Source of the DNA: Candidatus Pacearchaeota archaeon | GTDB taxonomy: Archaea; Nanobdellota; Nanobdellia; Pacearchaeales; GW2011-AR1 | Reading direction: 5' to 3' | Length of the DNA stretch: 15,648 bases | Assembly: GCA_026395775.1 (NCBI GenBank) | Contig: JAPLYA010000113.1 | Span: forward strand, 1 to 15,648 | Notes under the pieces: generated by a model | Seen by the model: the letters and a program-made list of their open reading frames with translations, nothing else | The model's database searches: none | What the model was told of the DNA's origin: nothing | Translations under genes and position numbers: made by a program | In this document: piece after piece, positions 1 through 5,999 of the stretch | Position numbering within the stretch: position 1 is the stretch's first letter | Layout of the letters: each line of letters begins with the position of its first letter

Positions 1-2
1 AT

Positions 3-110
3 AATGATTTAGAACTTTTTAGAATGAGGTATAATCATTTCCGACCTCATTCTAGTCTGCATGGGAAATGCCCAGCAGACATTTATTTTGCTTTTTATAA
101 GCTATTTTAG
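3..110 (+). CDS. Integrase-core (DDE) transposase, 3' end only
   Basis: This is the C-terminal 35 residues of a gene that begins left of the window, read from base 3 to a TAG at 108-110. The peptide contains YNHFRPHSSLHGKCPADIY, the end of the rve/integrase-core domain of IS3/IS481-type transposases (RPHSSL followed by a G-x-x-P block). In that family this segment lies just after the last catalytic Glu, so the catalytic triad would be upstream and unseen. Within the coding sequence two perfect hairpins occur back to back (21-53 and 54-80). The element's right end should lie within the next few tens of bases; the stretch around 111-130 (GTAGGACATATGTCTGTGG) could hold it, but without the left end the terminal repeat cannot be confirmed. 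Family level (IS3 versus IS481 or other) is not resolved. Confidence 0.75.
   Translation, partial: NDLELFRMRYNHFRPHSSLHGKCPADIYFAFYKLF
21..80 (+). repeat. Two tandem hairpins inside the transposase 3' end
   Basis: Hairpin 1 pairs AGAATGAGGT (21-30) with ACCTCATTCT (44-53), ten perfect base pairs. Hairpin 2 pairs GTCTGC (54-59) with GCAGAC (75-80) and continues inward as TGGG/CCCA with one bulged A. They abut with no spacer and lie within codons of the transposase. They may be a subterminal feature of the mobile element, a brake on read-through transcription, or a terminator-like structure. The structure is seen directly; the role is inferred. Confidence 0.6.
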
Positions 111-333
111 GGTAGGACATATGTCTGTGGATTGCACATTAAAATGAAAGAATCCTCATAGGTGCTTTTGTAAACTTGGTAATTGTGCGAGCAATGGTGT
201 AAATTGTTCAAAAATATTTGAAATTATTTTCCTCGCTAAGGAATCCCCACCACTTGTTTACTGGAACAGTTTTATTTTTAACAATAACCATCAAAATGGT
301 AAGATTTATTAAATATTAAAGTCTTGCTTTTTT
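111..333. other. Non-coding stretch between transposase end and Nudix gene
   Basis: No convincing gene. It should hold the transposon right end, followed by the Nudix promoter. A short palindrome, TTCAAA-AATA-TTTGAA, lies at 207-222 and a weak hairpin ACCAT-CAAA-ATGGT at 287-300. A 27-codon open frame on the minus strand (291 to 208) is too short to support. Confidence 0.5.
305..318 (+). promoter_or_regulatory. TATA box for the Nudix gene
   Basis: The A/T block TTTATTAAATATTA is centred about 24 bp before the ATG at 334, the spacing expected for an archaeal TATA box with a leaderless or near-leaderless transcript. No Shine-Dalgarno sequence precedes the ATG. Confidence 0.5.
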
Positions 334-777
334 ATGATTGAGCAAAAATCAGCAGGAGTTGTTGTTTACTATCTCAAGGATGGTCAGCCAATCTTCCTAC
401 TGCTAAAATATCCCAGCTATTGGGGTTTTTCTAAAGGATTAATTGAGCAAGGAGAAGATGAAAAACAAGCTGCTATTCGGGAGTTGGAAGAAGAAGTTGG
501 AATAAAAGTTGAAAATTTTATTTCGGGCTTTGAAGAGAAACAAACCCTATTTTTTAAGTTTAAAGGAGAATTTATCAGAAAACAGGTTGTACTTTTTCTT
601 GCTAGAGTAACAGAACAACAAGCGAACTCGACAAAAATAAGCTGGGAGCATGAAGAATTTGTCTGGCTTAACCTTGATGATGCTATTTCTAGGACAAGAA
701 TAAAAGCAAATAAAGAGCTTCTAAAAAAAGCTTATGAGTTTATAACAGAATATGAAAAACAGAGAAAACTGTTTTAG
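334..777 (+). CDS. Nudix hydrolase, Ap4A (diadenosine tetraphosphate) hydrolase type
   Basis: The 147-aa protein carries a complete Nudix box at residues 35-57: G35, E41, then R49-E50 and E53/E54 before V55-G56-I57, matching G-x5-E-x7-RE-U-x-E-E-x-G-U. These Glu residues bind the divalent metal that cleaves nucleoside diphosphate-linked substrates. The W30-G-F-S-K-G35 lead-in is typical of asymmetric Ap4A hydrolases (usually WGFPKG; here Ser replaces Pro), suggesting removal of Ap4A formed as a by-product of aminoacyl-tRNA synthetases. Length is usual for the archaeal enzyme. It has its own TATA box and no Shine-Dalgarno. Its TAG stop (775-777) overlaps the TAA stop of the convergent 233-aa gene. 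Substrate is inferred from family features; other Nudix substrates are possible. Confidence 0.88.
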   Translation: MIEQKSAGVVVYYLKDGQPIFLLLKYPSYWGFSKGLIEQGEDEKQAAIRELEEEVGIKVENFISGFEEKQTLFFKFKGEFIRKQVVLFLARVTEQQANSTKISWEHEEFVWLNLDDAISRTRIKANKELLKKAYEFITEYEKQRKLF

Positions 778-1475
778 CGTCCAATACCTAATATTCTTAA
801 TAAATCTAAACCGTCTAGTTCTCGAGCTCTTTTTAAAATTTCAGGAGAAAAATCATCATTCGTTCCTATTCTAATATGTGGTCTAATATGTGGTTGTAAA
901 TTTGCTTTTTCAATCAATTCTTCAAATCTTAAAATATCTGCAAGTGCTTGAGGTCCTGCTGTTATTGGAGTAATAACTAATCCAGATTCGGTTCTCTCTA
1001 CTGTTGGCTTGAATTTATACGCCTCATTTCCGAGTGTTTGATGTGCTGTCATAAGATGTATAACTGCTTGAGGTAGATAACTTTTTTTTAAAAAAAGTCT
1101 TGCTTTTAATACATCTCCTTGGTCGAATGCTAGCCTTATACTGGGCTCAATGATTTTTTTTAGTCCTCTTTCTGAAGCTTCTAAAATTACTTCTGTATGT
1201 ATTGGATCATTAGAATCTCTAAAATATACTCCAAATTTTGAAGGAGGAGCAAAACCAAAAAAATCATAATCTCTTACAATTCTCGGGACTAAATCTTTTT
1301 CTATATATATTCTTAGTGCTGTTTTAGCAGTCCCATTAACCCCTCCATATTGTTTTTGTGCATCTGCTAAATCTTTAAAGTCTTGTCTCTCATCTGGATC
1401 TATTGCTGTCCATTCATCTGCTGGCAATAATCCTGCACTTCTTTCTGTAGTAGCCATTTGAAATTCTAGTTTCAT
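774..1475 (-). CDS. Unrecognised 233-aa protein
   Basis: I do not recognise this family. It is a soluble-looking, mixed alpha/beta sequence without membrane segments, signal peptide or Cys motifs. The N-terminal ~45 residues are acidic and probably helical (ADEWTAIDPDERQDFKDLAD). The middle (about 65-150) has alternating strands and helices with aromatic clusters (RDYDFFGF), and the C-terminus repeats HIRPHIRIG before a helical end. Codon use and base composition match the neighbours, so it is very likely a real gene. The start is uncertain: ATG at 1475, or ATG at 1457 (peptide MATTERSAG), which lies about 28 bp after a TTAAAAA block and would suit a leaderless start. It is convergent with the Nudix gene, sharing a 4-bp stop overlap, and lies downstream of the GTPase gene on the same strand. 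Confidence 0.75.
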   Translation of the reverse strand: MKLEFQMATTERSAGLLPADEWTAIDPDERQDFKDLADAQKQYGGVNGTAKTALRIYIEKDLVPRIVRDYDFFGFAPPSKFGVYFRDSNDPIHTEVILEASERGLKKIIEPSIRLAFDQGDVLKARLFLKKSYLPQAVIHLMTAHQTLGNEAYKFKPTVERTESGLVITPITAGPQALADILRFEELIEKANLQPHIRPHIRIGTNDDFSPEILKRARELDGLDLLRILGIGR

Positions 1476-1530
1476 TTGTTTTTAAGCATTATTGTCCTAG
1501 AATATAGATATTATAAAACTTATTTAGAAT

Positions 1531-2712
1531 TTAAGTAACAATCTCAAGCCCATCTCTATGTTTGAGCTTGTGATCTTTTCCTAAAATCTGTTTTGTTTTT
1601 GCATCAATTGCTCGAATAAAATTCTTTCCTAAATCAGTGTGAACAGCATAGGCAAAATCTAAGGCAGTTGAGCCATCTGGTATAAGAAAACAATCTGGTA
1701 AAATATTTCCTTTGCTATCTGCTAGCTTATGAACGCCTGCTGGAAATACCGCTATATACTTTAAAATTTTGAAAACAGCTGTGTTTAAAATCTCTTGAAC
1801 ACCTGTTGAATTAAACTCCCGAAGAACATTTTTCTTTATTGATTCTAGAGCTTCTAACTGTTTAGGATTTAGTTGTTTTAAAATTTTGAAAACAGAATCT
1901 CCTGGCAGATAGTCAATTAAACCCGCTTTGTCAGCTTCTCTTAGTGCAAGTTCAGAGTCAGCTGAACACGGAACAATCATTTTTTCAGGATAGGCTTGTT
2001 TAAGTTTTTGTATATTCTCTTTTGCTAGAGGTTTGTCACACTTGTTTGCAGCAATAATCATCGGTTTTGTTTCTTCTCTTATTGCTCTGGCAAATTCTAG
2101 CAATTGTTCGTCAGTCCATTCAGCTGGTTTTTCAATATTCAGCTTTAATCTTAAAATAACTGATTTGACATTCTCCTCGCTAACTTTTAATCCTGAAAAC
2201 TGCTTTGCTGTTGCTTTTACAAAATTCTCTTTTGTATTCTGAACCGTCCTCGAAAATGTTTTCCAGACTTTTTTTAGAATTCCCAGATACCATAAATCTA
2301 GTTCATTCTCAAGCATCTCCACATCTTGTACTAGATTGTAATTCTGTGTGGTTTTGCCCTCTGCATCTGTTTCTCCCGAAACATCAACAATCTGAATAAA
2401 ACAATCAGCTTGTCTCAAATCATCTAGAAATTGATTCCCCAAGCCTTTTCCCTCGCTTGCTCCTTTAACCAAGCCAGCTACATCCATTAGTTCAACAGGC
2501 ACAAATCTGATTCCTTGCTTGCAATAGCCTGTTCTAGGCATACACTGAACCTTAAACTCTTTGTCAATACATTCTATTCTAACATAGCCCACTCCATGAT
2601 TTGGCTTGATTGTTGCAAAAGGATAATTTGCAATAAGAACATCTGCTAAAGTACATGCTTTGAAAAATGTGCTTTTTCCACAATTGGGCTTTCCAACTAA
2701 ACCTATTAACAT
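1531..2712 (-). CDS. OBG/YchF-family GTPase (archaeal type, TGS domain)
   Basis: The 393-aa protein has the OBG-family G domain: P-loop GKPNCGKST (7-15), G3 DVAGLVKGASEGKGLG (77-92), and G4 NKCD (223-226). A helical insertion lies between G3 and G4 and a TGS domain at about residues 320-393 (CFLIPDGSTALDFAYAVHTD). This order and length fit the archaeal YchF-related GTPases, which are ribosome-associated nucleotide-binding proteins; bacterial YchF prefers ATP because its G4 motif deviates. Here the G4 Asp is present, so GTP is the likelier nucleotide. A TATA-like block (2731-2742) lies about 23 bp upstream of the ATG and there is no Shine-Dalgarno, so it is probably leaderless and transcribed independently of the small winged-helix gene 30 bp upstream. 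The cellular role is family knowledge, not shown here. Confidence 0.92.
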   Translation of the reverse strand: MLIGLVGKPNCGKSTFFKACTLADVLIANYPFATIKPNHGVGYVRIECIDKEFKVQCMPRTGYCKQGIRFVPVELMDVAGLVKGASEGKGLGNQFLDDLRQADCFIQIVDVSGETDAEGKTTQNYNLVQDVEMLENELDLWYLGILKKVWKTFSRTVQNTKENFVKATAKQFSGLKVSEENVKSVILRLKLNIEKPAEWTDEQLLEFARAIREETKPMIIAANKCDKPLAKENIQKLKQAYPEKMIVPCSADSELALREADKAGLIDYLPGDSVFKILKQLNPKQLEALESIKKNVLREFNSTGVQEILNTAVFKILKYIAVFPAGVHKLADSKGNILPDCFLIPDGSTALDFAYAVHTDLGKNFIRAIDAKTKQILGKDHKLKHRDGLEIVT

Positions 2713-2730
2713 TCTTTTATTGAGAAATTG

Positions 2731-2742
2731 AAGTATAAATAT
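2731..2742 (-). promoter_or_regulatory. TATA box for the YchF-like GTPase gene
   Basis: On the minus strand AAATTTATACTT-like sequence is centred about 23 bp upstream of the ATG at 2712, immediately after the stop of the upstream gene. It would give a leaderless mRNA. Confidence 0.45.
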
Positions 2743-3039
2743 TTATTCATAAGCTTCTTGGCCTTTTTCTGTTAATTCATATCCTGCTAATTGTGGAACA
2801 AATTCCAAAATCCCAAAGTGCTCAAGAACCCGAATATTAGTTATCAACTCTAAATCGCTTTGTTCAAACCCCCTATCTTTTAAATTTGCTTTAATTGTGA
2901 CAGGTGAAACAGCTCTTGCAGAATTTTTTCTTGAAGAAGTAAAATTAGATACTGTTGTAGCGATATGATTGCATGCTTCAGCAACACCTTCATCTGTCTC
3001 TAGAGCAATTAATTGAGCATAAACATTTTTTCGTTGCAT
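2743..3039 (-). CDS. Small winged-helix DNA-binding protein (putative regulator)
   Basis: A 98-aa protein. The C-terminal half resembles a winged-helix fold: a recognition-like helix around VTIKANLKDRGFEQSDLELI (about 47-66), then TNIRVLEHFGILEFVP and a wing ending GYELTEKGQEAYE, a pattern common at the end of archaeal wHTH proteins. The N-terminal 45 residues are polar and helical. The gene is preceded by an 18-bp perfect palindrome (3056-3073) that contains its TATA box and would place the start codon about 25 bp downstream, so self-repression at this site is plausible. It is divergent from the glycosyltransferase gene and 30 bp upstream of the GTPase gene. The fold is inferred from sequence pattern only; targets are unknown. 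Confidence 0.7.
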   Translation of the reverse strand: MQRKNVYAQLIALETDEGVAEACNHIATTVSNFTSSRKNSARAVSPVTIKANLKDRGFEQSDLELITNIRVLEHFGILEFVPQLAGYELTEKGQEAYE

Positions 3040-3055
3040 CTATTATTAAGCAATT

Positions 3056-3073
3056 TCTTATTTATAAATAAGA
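3056..3073 (-). promoter_or_regulatory. Palindromic TATA box / candidate operator
   Basis: TCTTATTTATAAATAAGA is a perfect 18-bp palindrome. Its centre ATTTATAAAT is an archaeal TATA box about 25 bp upstream of the minus-strand ATG at 3039. A dimeric repressor bound here would block TBP directly. The palindrome is seen; the operator role is inferred. Confidence 0.5.
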
Positions 3074-3128
3074 TTGTGCTATAAGATATATATTCAGAGA
3101 TAAAAGATAATCTTAGCTTTTGCTTATG

Positions 3129-3212
3129 TTTTAATTGTTCTCATTGGTTTTTTAATTGTCCCAACCAATCTTGCAAGTTAAGTATGCTGAAATAGTTTAC
3201 TATTTACCAACA
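3129..3212 (-). repeat. Dispersed intergenic repeat, copy 1 (minus orientation)
   Basis: Read on the minus strand from 3212 it contains TTGGTAAATAGTAAACTATT then TCAG, TTAACTTGC and an inner hairpin ATTGGTT/AACCAAT (3143-3149 with 3163-3169, seven perfect pairs). The same blocks in the same order occur at 11306-11378 on the plus strand; looser relatives are at 5677-5751, 10848-10916, 14264-14326 and 14516-14590. Confidence 0.55.
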
Positions 3213-3230
3213 GTTAAGTCAGATAAAAAC

Positions 3231-3240
3231 ATATATAAAA
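3231..3240 (+). promoter_or_regulatory. TATA box for the glycosyltransferase gene
   Basis: ATATATAAAA lies about 25 bp before the ATG at 3261. It supports that codon as the leaderless start and argues against the longer reading frame beginning with TTG at 3156. Confidence 0.6.
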
Positions 3241-3260
3241 AGAAAAACTTTAGTTTACTA

Positions 3261-4727
3261 ATGATAAAAGAGCTTAAACGAGAACAGATTTTGCTTGTAA
3301 TTGGGGTTTGCATAGCAATATTTCTTCTTGTTTACAGTCCGCATTTTAAGAATAGATTCCCCCTTCATATAGATGAATGGCATCAAATTACAGAAGCCTA
3401 TAAGCTAAGAAACGGGGATTACACTATTCTTGGCAAGGAAGGGCACATAACAATGGGTTTTGAATTTGGGATGCACTTTTCTTTGTTTGTTTTATCTTAT
3501 TTTATCAATATTATCCTCGCCTATCAGTATTTTCCAGCTATCTGGGCTGTTTTATCTGCTCTAGTTTTGTTTTATGTTGTTTACAGGAAAACTGAAAAAT
3601 TTGAGCTGGGCTTGTTAGCAATTGTTTTCTTTGCTTCTATTAAATCAAATACTAATTTGCTTGGTTTATGGTTTTTCACTCCTCTAACTTTTTCAATTCC
3701 GTTTATATTCTTGTATGTTTATTTGTTTTCAGAGGGTTTAGAAAAACAAAATAAAAAGTTTATTATCGCAAGTTTAGCAATAATGGTATTCTTGCTTTTT
3801 TTTCATGCTGTCTCTGTGCTATTTGCAATTCCTTTTTTAATTGTTTATGCTTTATTCCACTGGAGGTATATAAAGAGCCAATACAAATTCTTTTCTTGGT
3901 TTGTCATCTTGCCGCTTGTAGGGGTATTATTCTATGTATTTATGCAGCATTTATCATTGATTTCTGTATGGGGAGATTTGTTGAAAAATTTGAGGTTTGA
4001 TTTTGGCTGGGGGGTTTCTGAATTAAACAATTCTTTTCTAGAGACTTACAGCTACCTTGGGTATATTCTAGCTGCAATGGGTTTTCTTGTGCTGCTATTT
4101 AAAGCAGAAAGAAAAAAATATCTTGCTTATTTACTATGGCCTGTGGTTATGCTGATTTCAATTTGGATATTTAAACTAACAGGGGCTTCTTACCTATCTC
4201 CCTATCAAAGAAATATGTACTATCTTGTCATTATCCTTCCCTTATTTAGTGCTGTTGGTTTTTATTATCTAGCCGGGATGGGAGCTAGAGCTTGTGAATT
4301 TGTCAGAAATGAGAAAATAAAAAGTTACATTAAAAATATTGGTTTTTTTATCTTATTACTTGTTGTGCTATTTTTTGTTTTTAGAAGTTATTATGTGATT
4401 CCTAAAAACATTAATGTTTACTACACTCTGCAGGAGAAAGATTATCAGGCCTTAAAATTCTTAGAGACTTATCCTGAAGGAAAAGTCATGGCAAATGCGC
4501 TTGTCTCAGGAGCAATTTATTCTCTCACAAACAAAGAACCGGTTGCTAGCATATGGTTCTATGGAAATAGAACAGAGAATGATAAGTTTTTTGCAGCAGC
4601 TAATTGTCAATCCGCCCAATCTATTTTAGACAGGAATAATGTTAGCTATATTCTCTCGCAGACAAAGCTGAAATGTAACTGGCAACTTATTTATAATCAA
4701 AGTGATTTTATCTATAAAGTCAAATAA
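3261..4727 (+). CDS. Polytopic membrane glycosyltransferase, GT-C-like
   Basis: From the ATG at 3261 the protein has 488 residues. A first hydrophobic helix (about 10-25) is followed by an external loop with HIDEWHQITEAY, where D38-E39 sit in the position of the acidic pair that marks GT-C lipid-linked-sugar transferases (PMT, ArnT and AglB-like proteins). Roughly nine or ten further membrane segments follow to about residue 385, then a soluble C-terminal domain of about 100 residues. The likely reaction is transfer of a sugar from a polyprenyl-phosphate donor to a protein or lipid at the outer face. The in-frame codons from 3156 overlap a repeat and are preceded by no promoter, so the shorter start is preferred. 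It stands alone between divergent and downstream promoters. Specific substrate unknown; family assignment is by topology and the DE motif. Confidence 0.75.
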   Translation: MIKELKREQILLVIGVCIAIFLLVYSPHFKNRFPLHIDEWHQITEAYKLRNGDYTILGKEGHITMGFEFGMHFSLFVLSYFINIILAYQYFPAIWAVLSALVLFYVVYRKTEKFELGLLAIVFFASIKSNTNLLGLWFFTPLTFSIPFIFLYVYLFSEGLEKQNKKFIIASLAIMVFLLFFHAVSVLFAIPFLIVYALFHWRYIKSQYKFFSWFVILPLVGVLFYVFMQHLSLISVWGDLLKNLRFDFGWGVSELNNSFLETYSYLGYILAAMGFLVLLFKAERKKYLAYLLWPVVMLISIWIFKLTGASYLSPYQRNMYYLVIILPLFSAVGFYYLAGMGARACEFVRNEKIKSYIKNIGFFILLLVVLFFVFRSYYVIPKNINVYYTLQEKDYQALKFLETYPEGKVMANALVSGAIYSLTNKEPVASIWFYGNRTENDKFFAAANCQSAQSILDRNNVSYILSQTKLKCNWQLIYNQSDFIYKVK

Positions 4728-4743
4728 GTTTCTATTCGTAAGT

Positions 4744-4753
4744 TTTATAAATA
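4744..4753 (+). promoter_or_regulatory. TATA box for the small Cys-rich gene
   Basis: TTTATAAATA lies about 25 bp before the ATG at 4773, with no Shine-Dalgarno, consistent with a leaderless transcript. Confidence 0.6.
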
Positions 4754-4772
4754 ACTATTTAGTGCTAAAAAG

Positions 4773-5072
4773 ATGGCAGAAACTGCTGGATTAACCATTA
4801 CGAAATATTGCCCTGATATGATTGTGGTTTTTGAAGATCGTAACCCAACGCAATCTGCTTGCTATTGCGGTTTTGATGGTTCTAGTGGGCGTTGTCCTCA
4901 TGTTCATTTTTCTTCAATAGAACTGTTACCTAATGAAGGGGGAGATGATGAACTAGCAGATAAATCCTTAAAATTTGAAGGATTAGAGTTTAATGTAAGC
5001 GGCATTGATAAATGCCCCAGGAGATTGAATTTAGTTGATAATAAATCTCTACTTGCAACTGCGCAAGCTTAA
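4773..5072 (+). CDS. Small Cys/His protein with SWIM-like zinc-binding pattern
   Basis: A 99-aa acidic protein with no membrane segment. Residues 30-43 read CYC-x8-CPH, that is C30-x-C32-x8-C41-x-H43, which fits the CxCx(n)CxH spacing of SWIM zinc fingers; H45 and further cysteines (C13, and one in DKCPRR near the end) could also help bind metal. SWIM modules usually occur inside larger proteins and bind nucleic acid or protein, so a stand-alone module would be unusual. The remaining sequence is unrecognised. It has its own TATA box and ends about 40 bp before the tRNA-Ile gene. Zinc binding is inferred from four residues only; it may simply be an unrelated Cys-rich protein. Confidence 0.7.
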   Translation: MAETAGLTITKYCPDMIVVFEDRNPTQSACYCGFDGSSGRCPHVHFSSIELLPNEGGDDELADKSLKFEGLEFNVSGIDKCPRRLNLVDNKSLLATAQA

Positions 5073-5079
5073 CGATATT

Positions 5080-5088
5080 TTTATATAT
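5080..5088 (+). promoter_or_regulatory. TATA box for tRNA-Ile
   Basis: TTTATATAT lies about 27 bp upstream of the first tRNA base at 5111, the normal distance for an archaeal promoter. Confidence 0.6.
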
Positions 5089-5110
5089 GCTTCTAAACTT
5101 AGAAAATAGT

Positions 5111-5231
5111 GAGCCTGTAGCTCAGCCCGGTTAGAGCATCGCTCTTATATGTGCTTAATTCATTAGAATTAAGTTTTCGAAACTTTTGTTAAGAAAGGCG
5201 AGGGTCCACGGTTCAAATCCGTGCAGGCTCA
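5111..5231 (+). tRNA. tRNA-Ile(UAU) with a 46-nt intron
   Basis: Acceptor GAGCCTG (5111-5117) pairs with CAGGCTC (5224-5230), discriminator A5231; D-stem GCTC/GAGC (5120-5123, 5134-5137); anticodon stem 5139-5143 with 5197-5201; T-arm CACGG-TTCAAAT-CCGTG (5207-5223). The intron spans 5150-5195 at canonical position 37/38. Its junction fits a bulge-helix-bulge: central helix CTTA/TAAG (5144-5147 with 5190-5193), three-base bulges TAT (5148-5150) and AAA (5194-5196). An eight-pair hairpin CTTAATTC/GAATTAAG lies inside the intron. The spliced loop is CTTATAA, giving anticodon UAU for AUA codons, and a 75-nt tRNA with no encoded CCA. Most archaea read AUA with a CAU anticodon carrying agmatidine, so UAU is noteworthy. 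A membrane-protein gene with a strong Shine-Dalgarno begins 25 bp downstream and is probably cotranscribed. Confidence 0.88.
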
Positions 5232-5246
5232 TAATTATCAAAAAAA

Positions 5247-5255
5247 GGAGGTGAA
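5247..5255 (+). promoter_or_regulatory. Shine-Dalgarno deciding the start at 5257
   Basis: AGGAGGTGA, extending over 5246-5254, matches the anti-Shine-Dalgarno fully and lies just before the ATG at 5257. It rules out the upstream in-frame GTG at 5221, which is inside the tRNA. Confidence 0.75.
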
Positions 5256-5256
5256 A

Positions 5257-5598
5257 ATGGCAAAAAAAGAAACCAAGAAAAATGATGACAGAATCTTATT
5301 TGCATTCCTAGCTTGTTTCCTGAGCATTGTTGGTTTTATAATAGCATTAGTCGCAAAGAAGCAAGACAAGTATGTTATGCATTATGCAAAACAATCATTG
5401 GTTGTTTTTATTGTAGCTTTTATTCTAACAATAATTGCAAAAATTCTTTGGATAATTCCTATAATTGGCTATGTTGTCTATTGGGCGATTGACATTGTAA
5501 TCTTGCTACTATGGTTGACTAGCTGGATATATGCTTTATCTGGAGAAGCGAAAGAAGTTCCTGTAATTGGGAGTTTTGCAAGAAAGTTCAATTTTTAG
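5257..5598 (+). CDS. DUF4870 (Tic20-like) small membrane protein
   Basis: A 113-aa protein starting MAKKETKKNDDRILFAFLAC. A charged N-terminus is followed by three hydrophobic helices (about residues 15-33, 46-66 and 69-92 by eye) and a short basic tail ending SFARKFNF. The loop KYVMHYAKQSLVVFI, with H between helices one and two, is the hallmark of the DUF4870 family, often annotated Tic20-like. Function of the family is not established. The ATG at 5257 is chosen because of the exceptional Shine-Dalgarno at 5246-5254. The gene lies 25 bp behind tRNA-Ile with no separate TATA box, so it is probably expressed from the tRNA promoter. Two tandem hairpins and T-rich runs follow it. Confidence 0.8.
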   Translation: MAKKETKKNDDRILFAFLACFLSIVGFIIALVAKKQDKYVMHYAKQSLVVFIVAFILTIIAKILWIIPIIGYVVYWAIDIVILLLWLTSWIYALSGEAKEVPVIGSFARKFNF

Positions 5599-5607
5599 TT
5601 ATTTTTA

Positions 5608-5675
5608 TTTCAAATCTTCAGAAGAAGTTTGAAAGACAGAAAAATCAGAAGATTTTCTGTATTTTTATTTTTAGA
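5608..5675 (+). terminator. Tandem hairpins with T-rich tracts after the DUF4870 gene
   Basis: Hairpin 1 pairs TTCAAATCTTC (5609-5619) with GAAGTTTGAA (5624-5633), one bulged T. Hairpin 2 pairs ACAGAAAAATC (5636-5646) with GATTTTCTGT (5651-5660), one extra A. Both loops are AGAA. The run ATTTTTATTTTTA follows. It looks like a transcription or RNA-processing end; the T-tract is the archaeal signal, the hairpins may stabilise the 3' end. Confidence 0.5.
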
Positions 5676-5676
5676 G

Positions 5677-5751
5677 TTAAATAATAAACTATTTTAGTAT
5701 GCTTTTTAATTATGTGGTTGGCTTGGGTAATTAGAGCTCAATTAGCCCAAC
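5677..5751 (+). repeat. Dispersed intergenic repeat, copy 2
   Basis: Contains AAATAATAAACTATTTTAG then TATGCTT, matching copy 1 with few differences (AAATAGTAAACTATTTCAG, CATACTT). Its 3' part holds a different hairpin, TTGGGTAATT (5723-5732) with AATTAGCCCAA (5740-5750), one bulged G. It lies directly before the toxin-antitoxin promoter. Confidence 0.5.
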
Positions 5752-5762
5752 ATATAGAAACA

Positions 5763-5788
5763 TTTAAAAACTATAATTTATATAAATT
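5763..5788 (+). promoter_or_regulatory. TATA region for the toxin-antitoxin operon
   Basis: TTTAAAAA (5763-5770) lies about 27 bp before the ATG at 5793; a second A/T block TTTATATAAATT (5777-5788) is closer. The first has the right spacing for a leaderless antitoxin mRNA. The region is too A/T-rich to decide exactly. Confidence 0.45.
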
Positions 5789-5792
5789 TTAT

Positions 5793-5999
5793 ATGGAAAC
5801 AACAACAATAGCTTTAACAAAAGAAGCAAGAGAAAAAATGAGAGAATTTGGCAATAAAGGCGAGTCTTATTCAGAGATAATCTTGAAACTAGTAAAAAGC
5901 GCAAGAGAAAGGCAATTGCATGATTTGCTTTTAAATGAAGAGGGAACAATTTCAATAGAGCAAGCTCTATCAAAAGCCAGAGAAAAATGGCGAAAGTAA
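5793..5999 (+). CDS. Ribbon-helix-helix antitoxin
   Basis: Starting at the ATG at 5793 the protein has 68 residues. The beginning, METTTIALTKEAREKMREFG, is a beta-strand followed by helix as in ribbon-helix-helix proteins, then GESYSEIILKLVKSARER forms the second helix; the remainder is a charged helical tail that would wrap the toxin. This matches the small archaeal DUF7557/VapB-like antitoxins. The longer frame from 5712 (MWLAWVIRAQ) reads through the intergenic repeat and is rejected. It overlaps the RelE-like gene by 13 bp, a classic translationally coupled toxin-antitoxin arrangement, and its DNA-binding half probably represses the operon. Family assignment is by pattern, not by search. 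Confidence 0.75.
   Translation: METTTIALTKEAREKMREFGNKGESYSEIILKLVKSARERQLHDLLLNEEGTISIEQALSKAREKWRK

Noticed and set aside
21..80. Initial reading of the first hairpins as a structured ncRNA gene
   Set aside because: The same bases encode a recognisable transposase C-terminus, so the hairpins are reported as structure within a coding sequence.
208..291. 27-codon minus-strand open frame upstream of the Nudix gene
   Set aside because: Very short, no promoter, no recognisable sequence; likely chance.
2033..2399. Plus-strand open frames inside the GTPase gene
   Set aside because: Antisense to well-conserved YchF-family coding sequence, no promoter and no family features.
3156..3260. N-terminal extension of the glycosyltransferase from a TTG codon
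   Set aside because: The segment overlaps a dispersed repeat and the TATA box; the ATG at 3261 has a correctly spaced promoter and starts just before the first membrane helix.
5712..5792. N-terminal extension of the antitoxin
   Set aside because: The extra residues translate the intergenic repeat and TATA region; the ribbon-helix-helix fold starts at 5793.
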